NCBI GenBank assembly: GCA_031265015.1
Contig: JAISDG010000047.1
Coordinates: forward strand, 1-10,860
Length of the DNA: 10,860 nucleotides
Direction of reading: 5' to 3'
Source: Spirochaetaceae bacterium
GTDB lineage: Bacteria > Spirochaetota > Spirochaetia > Treponematales > Breznakiellaceae
The position numbers were made by a program, and so were the translations under genes. This document shows positions 1-6,921 of the stretch, one piece after another; within the stretch, counting starts at the first letter, position 1, and each line of letters begins with the position of its first letter. The notes below the pieces were generated by a model. The model had not been told where the DNA came from. It made no database searches and saw nothing but the letters and a program-made list of their open reading frames with translations.

Positions 1-2
1 CC

Positions 3-311
3 TGCCCTGACTGCGGTAAAAGCCTTAAGTTAAGTGATGACGGCCTTAAAGCCCTGTTGTATGATTGGGCCGAAACGAACCTGAAAAAACGGAAACGGAA
101 AAAAAAGAACCCTCCGGCGGAAGACAACGCCCCGTCCGTGCCGGATACCACGGATGGCGCTGTGCCGCAGGAGCCGGCGGCGGACGCTACGGGCGGCGCT
201 GCGCCGCAGGAACCGCCGCCGAGCGTTACAGCGCCGGAACCCGCGGACGACGCTGTGCCGCAAGAGCTGCCGTCGGAACCCATTGAGGGCGCTGCGCCAT
301 CGGAAACGTAA
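3..311 (+). pseudogene. Zinc-knuckle and Pro/Ala-rich N-terminal fragment of an IS protein (cut by left edge)
   Basis: The frame is open to the left edge, so the true start lies outside the window. A TTG at 57 is possible but would discard the conserved-looking beginning. Visible in order: a CPDCGK zinc-knuckle-like motif at the edge, a short helical stretch, a very basic run (KKRKRKKK), then an acidic, proline/alanine-rich tail with a loose repeat (GAVPQEP, GAAPQEP, DAVPQEL, GAAPSET). It stops with TAA at 309-311. The next frame carries on at once with a transposase-like RKRKPGRPPLA stretch, so I infer that this is the front of the same gene as the following integrase remnant, broken by a frameshift. 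It could instead be a separate small gene. No specific family is recognised for this part. Confidence 0.4.
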
Positions 312-730
312 ACCCGGACGGCCCCCGCTTGCAAAGCATATCCGTACCCTCTTTGCCCGCAGCTTCAGTTTTCCGAGTTCGAGTACCGGTATCCCGGATC
401 GTATCTCATTCATGACAATTCGGGGGAAGGGGGAACTGCGGTACTTCCCGTATAACCAGTATGACAGACGTGAGGATTACCCCGTACTCGCCCAACATGA
501 ACGCCTGCGCCGAACGGTTTATACGCTCGTTACGGCAGGAATGTCTTGACCACTTTGTTATTGTTACGGAAACCCAGTTACGGAACGTCCTTAAAAGCTA
601 TATTGGCTACTACAACAAGTACCATCCGCACCAGGGCTTACACGGTATTCCGAGCGCTCCGCCGGTACAGCCGGAAACCGGAGAAATCAGGAAGAAACCA
701 CTGGTGTTCGGGGTGGTTTATTTTCGGTGA
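301..730 (+). pseudogene. Degraded DDE integrase-type transposase (IS481/IS3-like)
   Basis: Pieces of one integrase-core transposase lie in three frames. First is KPGRPPLAKHIRTL (from about 310), typical of the segment before the catalytic core. Next, from about 363 in another frame, is FSEFEYRYPGSYLIHDN, which carries the second catalytic Asp in the usual LIHD/LIFD context. Then GELRYFPYNQY follows after a frameshift near 420-430. The last frame (from about 461) holds TPYSPNMNACAERFIRSL with the catalytic Glu, then ECLDHFVI, YYNKYHPHQGLHGIP and a complete C-terminus, stop at 728-730. Compared with intact relatives, roughly 130 residues are missing between the GRPP segment and the LIHD segment, including the first catalytic Asp. 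With two frameshifts plus the deletion it cannot make active transposase. I found no terminal inverted repeats or target duplication. Confidence 0.8.
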
Positions 731-741
731 ATGTAGCTCTT

Positions 742-761
742 AAGCTTCATAAGCTTTTTTT
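742..761 (+). terminator. Weak terminator-like hairpin after the transposase remnant
   Basis: AAGCTT, a 3-base loop CAT, then AAGCTT again (self-complementary arms), followed by a T-run to 761. The stem is only 6 bp and not GC-rich, so termination would be weak. It lies 11 bases after the transposase stop codon, the expected place for an element's own terminator. Confidence 0.3.
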
Positions 762-845
762 ATTCAGTTTTTATTATAATTTCTCTCTTAAATCACTATA
801 TAAATCAACAGGGGCACTTCATATTGTCTCCATACATAATCTGTG

Positions 846-866
846 GAGTTTTGCAAAGCAAAACTC
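846..866. repeat. Short palindrome GAGTTTTGC-AAA-GCAAAACTC
   Basis: A perfect inverted repeat with 9-bp arms around AAA. It is the first of a cluster of palindromes and sits five bases before a CCCAAAAATCACCA element. There is no T-run behind it, so it does not look like a terminator. Confidence 0.75.
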
Positions 867-870
867 TAAG

Positions 871-890
871 CCCAAAAATCACCATGGATG
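871..890. repeat. Half-site copy of the AAAAATC...CATGGATG repeat
   Basis: CCCAAAAATCACCA (871-884) is an exact 14-base match to 1067-1080. It is followed by TGGATG, as in the palindrome at 954-981. The mirror arm is missing here, so it looks like half of the same element type. A second CCATGGATGC occurs at 930-939. Confidence 0.55.
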
Positions 891-908
891 CCGGTGCCCG
901 AAGGCTCC

Positions 909-922
909 CCCGCGCAAGCGGG
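909..922. repeat. Small GC-rich hairpin with GCAA loop
   Basis: CCCGC and GCGGG arms enclose GCAA, a GNRA-type tetraloop if transcribed. It lies between two CATGGATG motifs inside the palindrome cluster. Confidence 0.5.
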
Positions 923-953
923 CTCTTGCCATGGATGCCGCTGTAACCAAGCC

Positions 954-981
954 AAAAATCCAGCATGGATGCTGGATTTTT
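954..981. repeat. Perfect palindrome with 12-bp arms
   Basis: AAAAATCCAGCA and TGCTGGATTTTT are exact reverse complements around TGGA. If transcribed it would form a hairpin ending in a short T-run, so weak termination is possible in either direction. It shares the AAAAATC flank and TGGATG centre with the neighbouring elements. Confidence 0.85.
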
Positions 982-1066
982 GAGCAGTTGACAAAAGCGC
1001 CTAACCGGGGTGATACTGACAGGGCAATGAACACAACGGCGATTGTGCAAAGAGCAGCGCGGGGAA

Positions 1067-1098
1067 CCCAAAAATCACCAAGGATGGTGATTTTTGGG
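1067..1098. repeat. Perfect palindrome with 14-bp arms
   Basis: CCCAAAAATCACCA and TGGTGATTTTTGGG are exact reverse complements around AGGA. The left arm is identical to 871-884, and the flank and centre resemble the palindrome at 954-981. Matching changes in both arms between the two palindromes (CAGCA/TGCTG versus CACCA/TGGTG) suggest that pairing itself is conserved. Confidence 0.85.
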
Positions 1099-1325
1099 CA
1101 TATCGTAGAAAACACTGCATCACCCCCCACCCCCCCGCATTTGGTGCGGTTTAGTAACATTTACCGGAAAACATCGCATTCCTCTAGCTTTTCCCGGCGG
1201 GGATCTCTCTTTTTTCCCGGCAGATCCCGCCGTATACGGCGTCCCGTTAGCTCCCCGCTTCGGCGTTTCGGCGCACCGGACCGGCCGGCGGGATAACCAC
1301 GGCATTTATCCGGATATATGGAATA

Positions 1326-1535
1326 AAGCGCCGGAGAAACGGAGCGGGGAGCCGGAGAAACGGAGCGGGGAGCGGGATATTCAGACCGGGGAGCCGGATA
1401 TTCGAAGCGGGGAGCTGGATATTCAGGCCGGGGAGCTGGATATTCGAAGCGGGGAGCGGGATATTCAGGCCGGGGAGCGGGATATTCAGGCCGGGGAGCG
1501 GGATATTCAGAGCAGTGAGCCGGAGATACGGGCCG
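1326..1535. repeat. 21-bp tandem repeat, about ten copies
   Basis: Units of exactly 21 bases run without gaps, first copy at 1326 (diverged), then 1347, 1368, 1389, 1410, 1431, 1452, 1473, 1494 and 1515. The commonest unit is GGGAGCGGGATATTCAGGCC plus G; edge copies carry GGAGAAAC in place of GGATATTC. Since 21 is divisible by three, the + strand is open throughout one frame and would read GERDIQA-like heptads ending at a TAG at 1559-1561. The - strand is also open and would read NIPLPGL heptads. Neither has a credible start with a ribosome site, so I list it as a repeat rather than a gene. Confidence 0.9.
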
Positions 1536-1691
1536 TTCACCTGGTTGAACGGATTATTTAGAGAGAAGCGGCGGAACGGCCGCGATTGCCCTTACTTCCT
1601 GTAGTGGTACTGCCATCGTGTCGGAACCGTAGGCCTTTTGTCCGGCGGCAATCTTGATCAAATACACGGAGGGCGGCGACGCAGTTGCGCG

Positions 1692-2663
1692 ATGGGCCAC
1701 TTATCCAACAGACTTAAACTCTTTCCGGTAGCCCTCTGCGCCCTTATTTTTATCCTGCTGGTGGGGTGGACCCTGTGGGAACTGCGGACCATAGGAACAA
1801 CCATCAATACTCCCCGGAATACTATGCCCATTGAATACCAGTTTGCCCTGCTTATTCCCGCCATGGATTACGATCTGTTCTATACCCGTTTTTACGGCGG
1901 CATGAAGGAAATTGCGGAGCAGGAACATGCGGTGCTGGAAATTTATGAATATCCCGAAAGAGAGCGGGACGAAATACGCCGCCTCCTTCGGCTTATCCTG
2001 AATACCAACCCGGACGGGGTGGTGTTTTCCATTCCCCATGATCCGGCCTATGAAGAATACTTTAAGGCCTTTACGGACCATAAAATTCCCCTGGTTACCC
2101 TTGAATACGATGCCGTTTACCGGAACGTCTATGTGGGATCCAACCCCTTTGAACTCGGCCGGCTGGCGGGGGAAGCGGTTATCAGCCTTAACTCCGGCGG
2201 CTCCGCGGCGGTGCTGCTTTCCGGGGGGGATACAAGTTTTATCCAGGGATTCAGACAGGTGTTGATGGATAACGGAACCATCGACATAGGCATGATCCGA
2301 TCCTACGATGATACCACCGCGTCGGGGGAGGAATTTATCCGGGAAATTCTGGTAAGCCGGGACAATATTACCGTGGCGGTCTTTACCGGTTCCCGGGAGG
2401 CCGAAGGGGCCGCCCAGGCGCTGATCGAATATGGCCGGGTCGGAACCCCGCTTATCGTTGCTTCCGAGGACAATACGGAAATACGGCGGCTTATGGAAAT
2501 GGGAGTTATCTCCGCGACGGTAGTGCGGAATCCGGGAAACGCCGGACGCGCCGCCATTCAGGCCCTCTGCGCCCTTTCCCGAAACGAAAGGACCAACGCC
2601 TATGTGGACCCGGGGTCGTCCATACTCTGGGCGGAAACGCTGAAACAGGGAAGGCGGCCGTGA
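1692..2663 (+). CDS. Membrane-anchored periplasmic sugar-binding protein (sensor partner, XylFII-like)
   Basis: Belongs to the RbsB/LacI-type periplasmic binding fold (Peripla_BP_4 group). The protein is 323 aa from the ATG at 1692, preceded by GGAGGG at 1668-1673 (a long spacing). A TTG at 1638 would add 18 hydrophilic residues in front of the membrane helix and has no ribosome site, so I prefer the ATG. Residues about 10-28 form one hydrophobic helix with no lipobox and no clear cleavage site, so the protein is probably held in the inner membrane with its binding domain (about 46-300) outside. Family-like stretches include FYGGMKEIAEQE, NPDGVVFSIPHD and a VGSNPFELGRLAGE hinge region. It overlaps the kinase gene by 4 bases (GTGA). 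By analogy with clostridial XylFII it likely presents sugar to the kinase rather than feeding transport; the ligand is unknown. Confidence 0.82.
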   Translation: MGHLSNRLKLFPVALCALIFILLVGWTLWELRTIGTTINTPRNTMPIEYQFALLIPAMDYDLFYTRFYGGMKEIAEQEHAVLEIYEYPERERDEIRRLLRLILNTNPDGVVFSIPHDPAYEEYFKAFTDHKIPLVTLEYDAVYRNVYVGSNPFELGRLAGEAVISLNSGGSAAVLLSGGDTSFIQGFRQVLMDNGTIDIGMIRSYDDTTASGEEFIREILVSRDNITVAVFTGSREAEGAAQALIEYGRVGTPLIVASEDNTEIRRLMEMGVISATVVRNPGNAGRAAIQALCALSRNERTNAYVDPGSSILWAETLKQGRRP

Positions 2664-4189
2664 AAGCCCCTGCTCTGATTCGGGTAAAGCTGCCGGCCAC
2701 CATACACAGCAAACTCATCTCCATCGCCATTGTTCCGGTACTGCTTCTTGCCATGGCGGCGGTGCTTACCGCCTATACGGTTTCCGCCTCTATTTCCGGA
2801 ACAGCGGCGTTATTCGAAAAAAACTACTACCTGGAAGGGCTTCTCGCCGAGGTAGCCGATGCGGAAAATAATCTGTCCAGTTATGTTTCGTCCCGGAATA
2901 CCGAAAGCCTGCGGCAGTACTATTCCCATTCCCAGCTGCTGAGCGGCAAGGGGCAGGCTCTTTATTCCGCGGTGTATACCCACGAAGGGGTTGTGATCGA
3001 ACGGGACATAGCGGAGCTGATTAACGGGTTCCTGGCAGCCGGCGAGGCGGCGGTTCAGGCTAAGCGGGGCTGGAATACTCCCGAATATACCCTGCAGCAC
3101 CGCCGGGTCCAGGAGCTGGGCAATCAAATCCGGGAACGGGCCGCGGTCCTGCGGCTTTTTATGCTGGATAACCAGCTGGTGTCGTTTACCGCTTTCTCCG
3201 GCGGCATGCGCAGGGCCCTGCTGCTCAACCTGGTTACCATAGGGGCGGCTTTGACGCTGGCTATTTTTGTAATTCTCTATTTTACCCAGAAAATTTCCGC
3301 GCCCATTTCCCTTTTGGGTTCCGAAGCGCAGAAAATCGCCGGAGGGATCTTTGACGAATCGGTGCTGGCGGCGGAAGGGGACGACGAAATCAGCGCCACC
3401 GCCAAAGCCTTTAACCTTATGAAAAAATCCATCCAGGATTCGATTAACGAGATTCATGCCAAGGCAGAGGTGGAGCGGGCTTTGCTTCAGGAAAAAATGA
3501 AGAACCTGGAAGTGATCGGGCTTCTGCGCAAGACGGAACTGGACGCCCTCCAGGCAAAAATCAATCCCCACTTTCTTTTTAACACCCTCAATACGGGACT
3601 TCAGCTGGCGGTGGTGGAAAGGGCGGAAAAAACCCGGATCTTTCTGGAACAGCTTGCTTCCCTGATGCGCTATTCCTTTCGGGAATCGGACAATTTTATT
3701 ACCACCCTCCGGGAAGAGGTGGCGTATCTTAAATCGTATCTTTACCTGATGACCACGCGCTTTCCCGACGTCTTTAATATTGATATATCGGTAAGCGGCG
3801 GCGCCGGAAACGCCCTGGTGCCCAAGATGATCATTCAGCCCCTGGCGGAAAACGCCATACGCCACGGCCTGCAGCAGAAGACCGAAAACGCCCGGCTGGC
3901 CCTGCTGGGGGAACTTAAAAACGGCAGCCTCGTTATTGTGGTGGAAGACAACGGCATAGGCATCCGCCAGGACCGGATACGGGAAATCCTTGCCGCCGCG
4001 GAACATAACAAAGATCTTCCGGGCCAATCCGGCCAGCCGGACAAGTCCGCAGACCACGGATACGGCCTCTCCAATGTTATCCGCCGGCTCAGGCATTTTT
4101 CCGGCAGAACCGATGTATTTTCCATAGAACCGGTTGTTCCTTCCGGGACGCGGATAACCATCAACATTCCCTTTAGGGAAGCGTCATGA
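2660..4189 (+). CDS. Sensor histidine kinase, LytS/YesM type
   Basis: 509 aa, starting at a GTG that overlaps the previous stop. Two membrane helices (about residues 18-42 and 186-207) enclose an extracytoplasmic domain of about 140 residues with no recognised fold. A HAMP linker follows (about 208-262), with a coiled-coil-like stretch to about 295. The His_kinase domain motif LQAKINPHFLFNTLN carries the phospho-acceptor His304. The ATPase domain has the N-box ENAIRHG (Asn398), the G1 box EDNGIGI (Asp430) and GYGLSNV near 467. All catalytic elements are present. It should autophosphorylate when its extracytoplasmic part, probably together with the preceding binding protein, detects sugar, and pass phosphate to the next gene's product. 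The ligand is not readable from the sequence. Confidence 0.93.
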   Translation: MKAPALIRVKLPATIHSKLISIAIVPVLLLAMAAVLTAYTVSASISGTAALFEKNYYLEGLLAEVADAENNLSSYVSSRNTESLRQYYSHSQLLSGKGQALYSAVYTHEGVVIERDIAELINGFLAAGEAAVQAKRGWNTPEYTLQHRRVQELGNQIRERAAVLRLFMLDNQLVSFTAFSGGMRRALLLNLVTIGAALTLAIFVILYFTQKISAPISLLGSEAQKIAGGIFDESVLAAEGDDEISATAKAFNLMKKSIQDSINEIHAKAEVERALLQEKMKNLEVIGLLRKTELDALQAKINPHFLFNTLNTGLQLAVVERAEKTRIFLEQLASLMRYSFRESDNFITTLREEVAYLKSYLYLMTTRFPDVFNIDISVSGGAGNALVPKMIIQPLAENAIRHGLQQKTENARLALLGELKNGSLVIVVEDNGIGIRQDRIREILAAAEHNKDLPGQSGQPDKSADHGYGLSNVIRRLRHFSGRTDVFSIEPVVPSGTRITINIPFREAS

Positions 4190-5703
4190 AAACGGAAAAC
4201 AGAACTTCGATATATCTGGTGGACGACGAACAGCCGGTACTGGACGGCCTTTCGGTAACTTTGGGCAAAATATTTCCGGAGATACGGATCTGCGGTACCG
4301 CCCGGTCCGGCATGGATGCGGTAAAGGGCATTGCCAGGGAAAAGCCGGACATCATCATCATGGATGTCCGGATGCCCGGCATGAGCGGCGTCGACACCCT
4401 GCGGGAGGTAAACAAGATCCTTCCCGGCGCTGTTTCCATCCTGCTCACCGCCTATGAACGGTTCGACATAGCCAAAGACGCCTATGCCCTGGGGGTGTAC
4501 CGCTATCTGGTCAAGCCCGTATCCCAGGAAATCCTTGCCGAAACCCTCACCGGAGCCCTCCGGCGGCTGGAGGACATAAAGAATTCCACCCTGCGGGAAG
4601 CTTCCGAACGGGAACGTTTTGAAAGTACCCGGCCCCTGCTGGAAGCGGGCTTTATCTGGCAGGCAGTACTGGGAGATCCCCGGTCTTTGCTGCTCCAATC
4701 CTTTGGGGAACTTTTGGGGCTGGTGGAAGACGGAAACATCCGGGGGCATTTTGCCGTTATCTGCCGGGAAAAATATTGGCTTACCCAGGAAGAGATAGCC
4801 GCCATACAGCGGGAATTAACCAACCACCTGGTCTGTATTCCCGGACCGCTTTTGGGGGGAATACTGCCGGTTTTTGTTCCCGGCGAAAAGCTTAACCGGA
4901 CCAGAGATACGCTGCGGAACGTTCTGGAAGTTCTGGACATGCGGGAACTCCGCTATTCCCTGGGTTATGTCGCTTCCAACAATGACCTCCGGCTTTCCTG
5001 GTCCCAGGCGCTGACAGCCATACAAAGGGAAACGGAAAACGAAGCTGTCCGTCCGCCGGTTCCGGGGATCAGGGATGCGGGAACGGATAAGGTGAACCTG
5101 ATGCTGCAGCAGTTCAGGGACGGGAATACGCTTAAACTCCGGACCGCGTTTTTTGAATGGGCCCTGGCCGGAGCGGATAAAACCGAAAGGGCTGTCCTGG
5201 CCGGAGCCCTCTGCGCCCTGGCCGGGGCGGATACGGAAAAAATCCTGGCTGCGGGGAAACTACAGACGGCGGTAACCACTACGGGAACCAGGGAAACCGC
5301 GGAATATGCCGCGGATCTTTTAATCTCCGCCCTTTCGATTCTGCCGGCATCCGGCGAAGACGGCAGTGAGGCGTATCCCGGCAGTGACCGGCGGATCCGC
5401 AGGGCTTTGCGGTTTATTGCCGCCCACTACAGCGAGCCCATATCTCTGGAAGATACCGCCGCTTATGCGGAACTAAGCCCCGCCCACCTTTCCAGGCTTT
5501 TCTCGGCGGAAACGGGCAGTACCTTTTCCAGCCAGCTGGCCCGTTACCGTATTACCCGGGCCTGCAAGGAATTAAGCGAAGGAAAACTCAGCGTCAAGGA
5601 AATTGCCGGCGCCTGCGGCTATTCGGACGCCAATTATTTCAGCCGGGCCTTTAAAAAAATTCTGGGCCTCAGCCCCACCGAATGGATGGAGAGAAAACAA
5701 TGA
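4186..5703 (+). CDS. Response regulator, YesN type, with AraC-family DNA-binding domain
   Basis: 505 aa, with its ATG overlapping the kinase stop (ATGA) and a GGGAAG ribosome site upstream. The receiver domain covers residues 1-120: acidic pair D13/D14, phospho-acceptor D60 in IIIMDVRMPG, T88 and K110 in YLVKP. The middle region (about 125-395) is poorly conserved and may regulate dimerisation. The C-terminal 105 residues are an AraC/XylS double helix-turn-helix: SLEDTAAYAELSPAHLSRLF, then VKEIAGACGYSDANYFSRAF, ending in GLSPTEW. It is a cytoplasmic transcription activator for the cognate kinase. The likely target is the mglB promoter about 1.2 kb downstream, and possibly its own operon; this is inferred from position and from the xylose-sensing YesN precedent. 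Confidence 0.94.
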   Translation: MKTENRTSIYLVDDEQPVLDGLSVTLGKIFPEIRICGTARSGMDAVKGIAREKPDIIIMDVRMPGMSGVDTLREVNKILPGAVSILLTAYERFDIAKDAYALGVYRYLVKPVSQEILAETLTGALRRLEDIKNSTLREASERERFESTRPLLEAGFIWQAVLGDPRSLLLQSFGELLGLVEDGNIRGHFAVICREKYWLTQEEIAAIQRELTNHLVCIPGPLLGGILPVFVPGEKLNRTRDTLRNVLEVLDMRELRYSLGYVASNNDLRLSWSQALTAIQRETENEAVRPPVPGIRDAGTDKVNLMLQQFRDGNTLKLRTAFFEWALAGADKTERAVLAGALCALAGADTEKILAAGKLQTAVTTTGTRETAEYAADLLISALSILPASGEDGSEAYPGSDRRIRRALRFIAAHYSEPISLEDTAAYAELSPAHLSRLFSAETGSTFSSQLARYRITRACKELSEGKLSVKEIAGACGYSDANYFSRAFKKILGLSPTEWMERKQ

Positions 5704-6743
5704 AACGGGAGCGTATCTCCGCGAAACCGCTGTTTATCCTGCTGGGCCTGCTGCTTGCGGGCGGCTGTTCGGGCAAACGGGAACTTCCTTCTTCGGGCGA
5801 TAAAATTACCGTCGGCTTTGTAATGGATTCCCTGGTGGAGGAACGGTGGGCCCGGGACAGAAACATTTTTATCTCTACCGCCGGCCGGCGGAATGCGGAG
5901 GTCATTGTCCAGATCGGCGAAGAAAGCGCGGCCAACCAGGAAGCCCAGATAAACTATTTGATGGAGCAGGGCATTGATGTGCTGGTTCTTATCGCCAGTT
6001 CTCCCCATCATCTTACCAAATCGGTCCTTGATGTCCGGCGCAAGGGAATCCCGGTGCTGCTTTATGAAAGGATCGTTTACAATGCCGGGGCTAACCTGCT
6101 GGTAGCCTTTGACGGGGAAGCGGTAGGAACCCTTCAGGCCCAGGGGATGCTTAAACGGGTCAACCGGGGAAAAATCCTTATCTACAACGGCCTGTCCGGG
6201 GATTTTTATGCCGAGGAAGTGCACCGGGGTATCATCAATACGCTGGCGGAAGCCATAAATCAGGGAACCATTACCATAGCGGAGGATCACTGGCCCGAAA
6301 GTTCCCGGGCGGAAGAGGCGTTCACGTATATCGGCGGCTATCTGGAACAAAGCGGGCCGGTGGACGGCATTATCGCCCTGAACGATCTCCAGGCGGAAGC
6401 AATTATCCGGGCCCTGGCATTAAAGCGGCTGGCGGGAAAAGTCGTTGTTATCGGGGCCGACGCGGATCTTGCCGCCTGCCAGCGCATCGCGGTCGGAACC
6501 CAGGCCATGACGGTATACAAACCCATCAACTACATCGCCTCCACCGCCGCGGATTTAGCCGTCTATCTGGCCAGGGATACCCGTTTTACCATCCATAACG
6601 GCATCAGCGACGGTACTTTCCGTATTCCCTATTACCGTCTTGTTCCGGTAGGGGTTACCGCCGATAATCTGGACGAAACGGTTATCAGGGACGGTTTTCA
6701 CCTGAGGGACGAGGTATATCGCAATATACTTCCACCGGAATAA
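5700..6743 (+). CDS. XylF-like sugar-binding lipoprotein
   Basis: 347 aa from the ATG at 5700, which overlaps the regulator stop (ATGA) and has GGAGAG just upstream. An ATG at 5682 would add residues before the signal peptide and is less likely. A lipoprotein signal ends in LLLAGGC, with Cys23 as the lipid site. The mature part is a two-lobed binding protein close to D-xylose-binding XylF: VGFVMDSLVEERWARDR, EAQINYLMEQGIDVLVLI, KGIPVLLYERIV and VAFDGEAVGTLQAQ all fit that family. It is co-transcribed with the sensory genes, not with mglBAC, and would sit on the outer face of the inner membrane. It may supply the sugar signal or be a second feeder for the MglAC permease. Ligand (xylose or another aldose) is unproven. 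Confidence 0.85.
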   Translation: MKRERISAKPLFILLGLLLAGGCSGKRELPSSGDKITVGFVMDSLVEERWARDRNIFISTAGRRNAEVIVQIGEESAANQEAQINYLMEQGIDVLVLIASSPHHLTKSVLDVRRKGIPVLLYERIVYNAGANLLVAFDGEAVGTLQAQGMLKRVNRGKILIYNGLSGDFYAEEVHRGIINTLAEAINQGTITIAEDHWPESSRAEEAFTYIGGYLEQSGPVDGIIALNDLQAEAIIRALALKRLAGKVVVIGADADLAACQRIAVGTQAMTVYKPINYIASTAADLAVYLARDTRFTIHNGISDGTFRIPYYRLVPVGVTADNLDETVIRDGFHLRDEVYRNILPPE

Positions 6744-6859
6744 TGCGGCGGGTCTTCACTTTTATGCGCTGTTTTATAAGATTAGTGCTGGTATAAAAAC
6801 CGCGTATTTGCGCCGCCAAAATCTTTCCTGTAAATAAAAAATTTCCTCAAAGTAAAGTA

Positions 6860-6868
6860 TGGTATAAC
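6860..6868 (+). promoter_or_regulatory. Candidate extended -10 promoter for mglBAC
   Basis: TGGTATAAC matches the TGnTATAAT extended -10 pattern with one mismatch. No good -35 hexamer lies 15-18 bases upstream, which suits a promoter needing an activator such as the YesN-type regulator encoded upstream. Predicted transcription start is near 6875, just before the leader hairpin. A weaker pair, TTGCGC (6808-6813) and TAAATA (6831-6836) spaced by 17, is the alternative. Confidence 0.5.
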
Positions 6869-6875
6869 AAAATTA

Positions 6876-6895
6876 CCGGAGTCTGCTTGCTCCGG
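6876..6895 (+). promoter_or_regulatory. Leader hairpin before mglB
   Basis: CCGGAG, an 8-base loop, then CTCCGG: a perfect 6-bp GC-rich stem at the predicted 5' end of the mRNA. It is followed by A-rich sequence, not a T-run, so it is not a terminator. It could protect the transcript end. A second possible pairing, GAAAAA (6895-6900) with TTTTTC (6905-6910), lies right before the ribosome site. Confidence 0.45.
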
Positions 6896-6910
6896 AAAAA
6901 CCATTTTTTC

Positions 6911-6916
6911 AGGAGG
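6911..6916 (+). promoter_or_regulatory. Strong ribosome binding site of mglB
   Basis: AGGAGG lies 5 bases before the GTG at 6922 and fixes that start. The consensus site suits a binding protein needed in large amounts. Confidence 0.85.
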
Positions 6917-6921
6917 AAAAA

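Larger units (their letters stand above)
731..1691. other. Long non-coding region with repeats
   Basis: About 960 bases without a convincing gene. Open frames exist on both strands but are made of palindromes and tandem repeats, have no credible ribosome site and give low-complexity or unrecognisable proteins. The first 100 bases are AT-rich. Bases 840-1100 carry a family of short palindromes. Bases 1122-1137 contain two C-runs. At 1191-1230 a TTTTCCCGGC-type sequence occurs twice. Bases 1326-1535 are a 21-bp tandem repeat. The last 130 bases presumably hold the promoter of the sensory operon, but I cannot pick a convincing -35/-10 pair. Confidence 0.7.

Noticed and set aside
954..981. Intrinsic terminator.
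   Set aside because: Stem is AT-rich at the base, it is far from any gene end and symmetrical; better explained as a dispersed palindrome.
727..1296. A 189-residue + strand open frame across the palindrome region.
   Set aside because: Its sequence is produced by palindromes and C-runs, with no recognisable domain or ribosome site.
1326..1535. CRISPR array.
   Set aside because: Units are contiguous 21-mers without unique spacers, and no cas genes are present.
1247..1540. Minus-strand frame of NIPLPGL heptads across the tandem repeat.
   Set aside because: Open only because the repeat length is a multiple of three; no ribosome site and equally open on the other strand.
1554..1700. Minus-strand 48-residue frame starting GTG and containing MAVPLQEVRAI, faintly like a CheW-type protein end.
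   Set aside because: It overlaps the start of the 1692 gene, has no ribosome site, and the resemblance is short; it could be chance or a relic.
2810..4096. A 428-residue minus-strand open frame opposite the kinase gene.
   Set aside because: It is a shadow of the high-GC coding strand; the + strand carries complete kinase motifs.
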